From NCBI GenBank assembly GCA_039810045.1, contig JBDHWF010000026.1, positions 1 to 34,952 of the forward strand: a stretch of 34,952 nt of DNA, written 5' to 3'. This DNA comes from CADCWN01 sp039810045. GTDB taxonomy: Bacteria > Chloroflexota > Chloroflexia > Thermomicrobiales > CADCWN01. The translations under genes were made by a program, and so were the position numbers. The first letter of the stretch is position 1; the number at the start of each line of letters is the position of its first letter. The notes under the pieces were generated by a model. It had not been told where the DNA came from and ran no database searches. It worked only from the letters and a program-made list of their open reading frames with translations. Positions 32,937 to 34,952 of the stretch are shown in pieces.

Positions 32937-34235
32937 GTGAAGCTATCCGAAGTGGAATGGGTGGCTGTTGGCAAGGCCGCCTATAAGGAATATACCCAGG
33001 ACGACGTGCCGGGGCTGGCAGCAGAGACGGCCTACTGGATCGTCTTCTCAATCTTTCCGTTCTTCATCTTCTTAGCCACTATCGCTGGTCTGATCAGTCA
33101 ATCGATTGGTGTCGATAATATCCTCGATAATATCACCTCAAGTCTCTATAGCGCTCTTGACCAGAATACTGCGGAGACAATACGTGGTGTCCTCGAAGAA
33201 GTGTTGAAGCCACAGGGCGGGGCGCTGACATTTGGGGCGCTACTCAGTGCGTTGCTGGCGTTGAACTCGGCCTCAACCGCGATCTCAACGATGATGAAGG
33301 CGTTCAATCGAGCCTATGGTGTGAAGGAGACGCGCAATTTCATTGTCGCCAAACTGACAGCGCTCGGGCTGACGTTTGCTCTGGTGGTGCTGATGATCGG
33401 CGGCTCGTTATTTTTGACAGCGGGTGGTGCAATCGCCCGTTGGCTGGATCTTGGGTCAGTAGGGACAGCGATCCTCTTTGTGGTGCGGATTGTGGGGGCG
33501 TTAGCGGGGATCACCCTTGGGCTGGCGATCATCTACTGGAAAGGCCCCAATATTAAGCAGAAGTTTCAGTGGATCTCGCCCGGGGCGATTCTGACGACGA
33601 TTGCGCTTGTACTGTTTAGTATTGGTTTTGGGTTCTACGTTTCCCGCTTCGCTGGTGCCTCGTTCAACAAGACCTACGGGGCGATTGCTGGCGTGATTAT
33701 CTTTCTTTTCTTCTTGCGGATTCTCAGTATGATCATCTTGATCGGTGCAGAGTTTAATGCGGAGGCCGCGCGGCGATATGATCCAACGACGATTCGCGAT
33801 AAGATGACCGACCCTGAGAAGCAGCTTCCTGGGAAGCAGCCGACACCACATCCGCAGGCAGCGCGCCAGGCTGGGGTTTCACAGCAAGCGGTAGTGGCGA
33901 GTAATGCCCAGGCTGCTGAGAAGCTGGCCCAGGGCAGCGGTGGGCAGGCGACGGCGGCGATCACCACCAGCACCCCCCAACAGACTGATCAACACTATAG
34001 CTTTGATACCGCAGCAGTCGATGGGAATGTCGCCCTGGATGAGCAGCTACGGGCGATCTGGGAGCGACCATTCGACTCTGCCTATACACGAGCCAGGATT
34101 GATCATATCGCTGCCCCACCAGAGGAAAAGGCTCGCCGGACGAAGACCGCCCTAGCCGCCGTTGGCGTCGCCACGCTGACAGCCATTGGCACGGCCCTGG
34201 CTGGGATCATGCGCCGTGGTTCATCGCAGGTATAG
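32937..34235 (+). CDS. YihY/BrkB-family inner membrane protein with long C-terminal tail
   Basis: 432 residues from GTG 32937, preceded by AAGGGGGAG. The first about 285 residues are the YihY/virulence factor BrkB domain. They have six membrane helices with the typical AAETAYWIVFSIFPFFIFL start, SALLALNSASTAISTMMKAFNRAYGV, IIYWKGPN, PGAILTTIALVLFSIGFGFYVSRF, and the YGAIAGVIIFLFFLRI-to-GAEFNAE end. The function is unsettled; roles in membrane homeostasis and (in older naming) ribonuclease BN have been suggested, the latter not accepted. Residues about 290-400 are a Gln/Ala-rich polar tail, and about 400-428 a seventh hydrophobic segment (TALAAVGVATLTAIGTALAGI) then a basic end. This tail is longer than in typical 280-320 residue members. 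Confidence 0.88.
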   Translation: MKLSEVEWVAVGKAAYKEYTQDDVPGLAAETAYWIVFSIFPFFIFLATIAGLISQSIGVDNILDNITSSLYSALDQNTAETIRGVLEEVLKPQGGALTFGALLSALLALNSASTAISTMMKAFNRAYGVKETRNFIVAKLTALGLTFALVVLMIGGSLFLTAGGAIARWLDLGSVGTAILFVVRIVGALAGITLGLAIIYWKGPNIKQKFQWISPGAILTTIALVLFSIGFGFYVSRFAGASFNKTYGAIAGVIIFLFFLRILSMIILIGAEFNAEAARRYDPTTIRDKMTDPEKQLPGKQPTPHPQAARQAGVSQQAVVASNAQAAEKLAQGSGGQATAAITTSTPQQTDQHYSFDTAAVDGNVALDEQLRAIWERPFDSAYTRARIDHIAAPPEEKARRTKTALAAVGVATLTAIGTALAGIMRRGSSQV

Positions 34236-34248
34236 CGGACAGAATAAG

Positions 34249-34279
34249 AGAGCATAGCCCTTCACAAGGGCTATGCTCT
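34249..34279. terminator. Perfect 14-bp hairpin between convergent genes
   Basis: Arms 34249-34262 and 34266-34279 pair fully around a CAC loop, 13 bases after the YihY-family stop and 17 bases before the AAA ATPase stop. It has no strong T-run but its place suggests a bidirectional terminator. Confidence 0.7.
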
Positions 34280-34295
34280 GTTGGTTGTGAGCAGC

Positions 34296-34952
34296 TCAGC
34301 CCCACCAGCTGCGGCGACGCGGCGCCTCAACAGGGGCGGCATACGGTTGCGTATCGAAATCGTCGTAACCCAGTTGGTCAGCAGCCTCGGCAATGTGCCG
34401 CAGGTCTAGATGAAGATCGGCTTCCTCTGCCTGCTGGGTTGCCGTAACTGCTTCGCGGATCGCCAGCACGGCAGCTTGTCGACAAAGGCCAGCGATATCC
34501 GCCCCGCTACGCCCTTCGGTTTCGCGGGCAATGATGCGGTAATCAACGTTGGGTGCGAGCGGGCGATCGTGTAGATGAATGGCGACTATTGCCTCGCGGG
34601 TGGCGAAATCAGGGAGCGGTAGGGTAATCGTGAGATCGAAGCGACCTGGGCGCAGCAGCGCCGGTTCAAGGATGTCAGCCCGGTTCGTTGCCCCAAGCAC
34701 CATCACGCCTTGTACCTCATCGAGGCCATCGAGTTCAGCCAGGAATTGTCCAACCAGGCGTTCACTGACTTCTGAGGCAAACCCACCACCGCGCTCTGGA
34801 AAGAGCGCATCGATCTCGTCGAAGAAGACGATACAGGGGGCGGCAGCGCGGGCCTTCTTGAAGATCTCTCGCACGCCCTTCTCTGACTCACCAACCCATT
34901 TTGAGAGAAGTTCAGGCCCTTTTACCGAGATGAAATTGGCTTCACTCTCATG
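34296..34952 (-). CDS. Cdc48/VCP-like AAA ATPase, C-terminal part (partial)
   Basis: The frame is open to the right edge; GTG 34874 is inside it. The readable end carries the second half of an AAA domain: NFISVKGPELLSKWVGESEKGVREIF (between Walker A and Walker B), Walker B IVFFDEID, GATNRAD as sensor 1, and RPGRFD with the arginine finger, followed by the lid helices with TEGRSGADIAGLC. Then comes a short C-terminal tail rich in Pro/Arg, ending RRRSWWG. Together with the ELLSKWVGESE sequence this is the pattern of the C-terminal (D2-like) domain of Cdc48/VCP/VAT proteins. These unfold proteins or complexes using ATP. The N-terminal domains lie outside the window, so single versus double AAA cannot be decided. 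Confidence 0.88.
   Translation of the reverse strand, partial: HESEANFISVKGPELLSKWVGESEKGVREIFKKARAAAPCIVFFDEIDALFPERGGGFASEVSERLVGQFLAELDGLDEVQGVMVLGATNRADILEPALLRPGRFDLTITLPLPDFATREAIVAIHLHDRPLAPNVDYRIIARETEGRSGADIAGLCRQAAVLAIREAVTATQQAEEADLHLDLRHIAEAADQLGYDDFDTQPYAAPVEAPRRRSWWG

Noticed and set aside
1..34952. Reassigned genetic code with TGA as Trp or Gly
   Set aside because: TGA ends several genes at ATGA overlaps (fdhA/fdhB, rpe/next gene) and only two in-frame TGAs interrupt conserved proteins, both at known Sec columns.
1..34952. tRNA or rRNA genes, insertion sequences, CRISPR arrays, attachment sites
   Set aside because: No cloverleaf, transposase motif, regular direct repeat array or flanking target duplication was found; almost the whole window is coding.

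Overview
The window is a dense bacterial chromosomal segment, GC-rich by eye, with no rRNA, tRNA, phage, transposon or CRISPR features that I could find. Large multi-membrane GT-C glycosyltransferases (one Agl23/TIGR03663-like, one fused to an NHL propeller), a corynebacterial-type glycogen synthase, and a formate dehydrogenase with an NrfD-type membrane subunit together suggest a member of the Chloroflexota. That assignment is an inference from gene content; no marker gene is present. The standard genetic code fits: TGA serves as a normal stop in several ATGA gene overlaps.

Layout. 1-7135: three envelope glycosyltransferase-like genes; the third is on the minus strand, follows a VOC-domain gene, and appears to start at a rare ATT codon. 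7170-12575: VOC protein, sirtuin plus GNAT acetyltransferase, glycogen synthase plus nitrilase-family amidase, and a class II histone-deacetylase-like hydrolase. 12576-14698: a structured leader with a 34-residue upstream ORF coupled to a MerR-like regulator, a 20-bp perfect hairpin, and a ureohydrolase that resembles guanidine hydrolase more than classical agmatinase. 14705-25814: nine closely packed minus-strand genes. They encode a small unknown protein, formate dehydrogenase catalytic, iron-sulfur and membrane subunits, a GH76 hydrolase, a ROK sugar kinase, ribulose-phosphate epimerase, a GT-A-like protein and a GT-C membrane protein. 25928-29998: hydantoinase/oxoprolinase A and B with a 60-residue membrane protein between them. 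29995-31047: selenophosphate synthetase (minus). 31194-34952: CaiB-type CoA-transferase, an unknown protein, a YihY/BrkB membrane protein, and a partial Cdc48/VCP-like AAA ATPase.

The main discovery is a selenocysteine system that a standard gene caller would break. The formate dehydrogenase catalytic subunit (22387-25548) is one 1053-residue reading frame interrupted by a single in-frame TGA exactly at the catalytic selenocysteine, followed by a bacterial SECIS-like hairpin. SelD (29995-31047) also contains an in-frame TGA at its catalytic residue, again followed by a hairpin; the conventional call starting at 30984 removes the active site. SelD makes the selenium donor needed to build both proteins, so it would itself depend on selenocysteine insertion. 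selA, selB and selC are not in the window.
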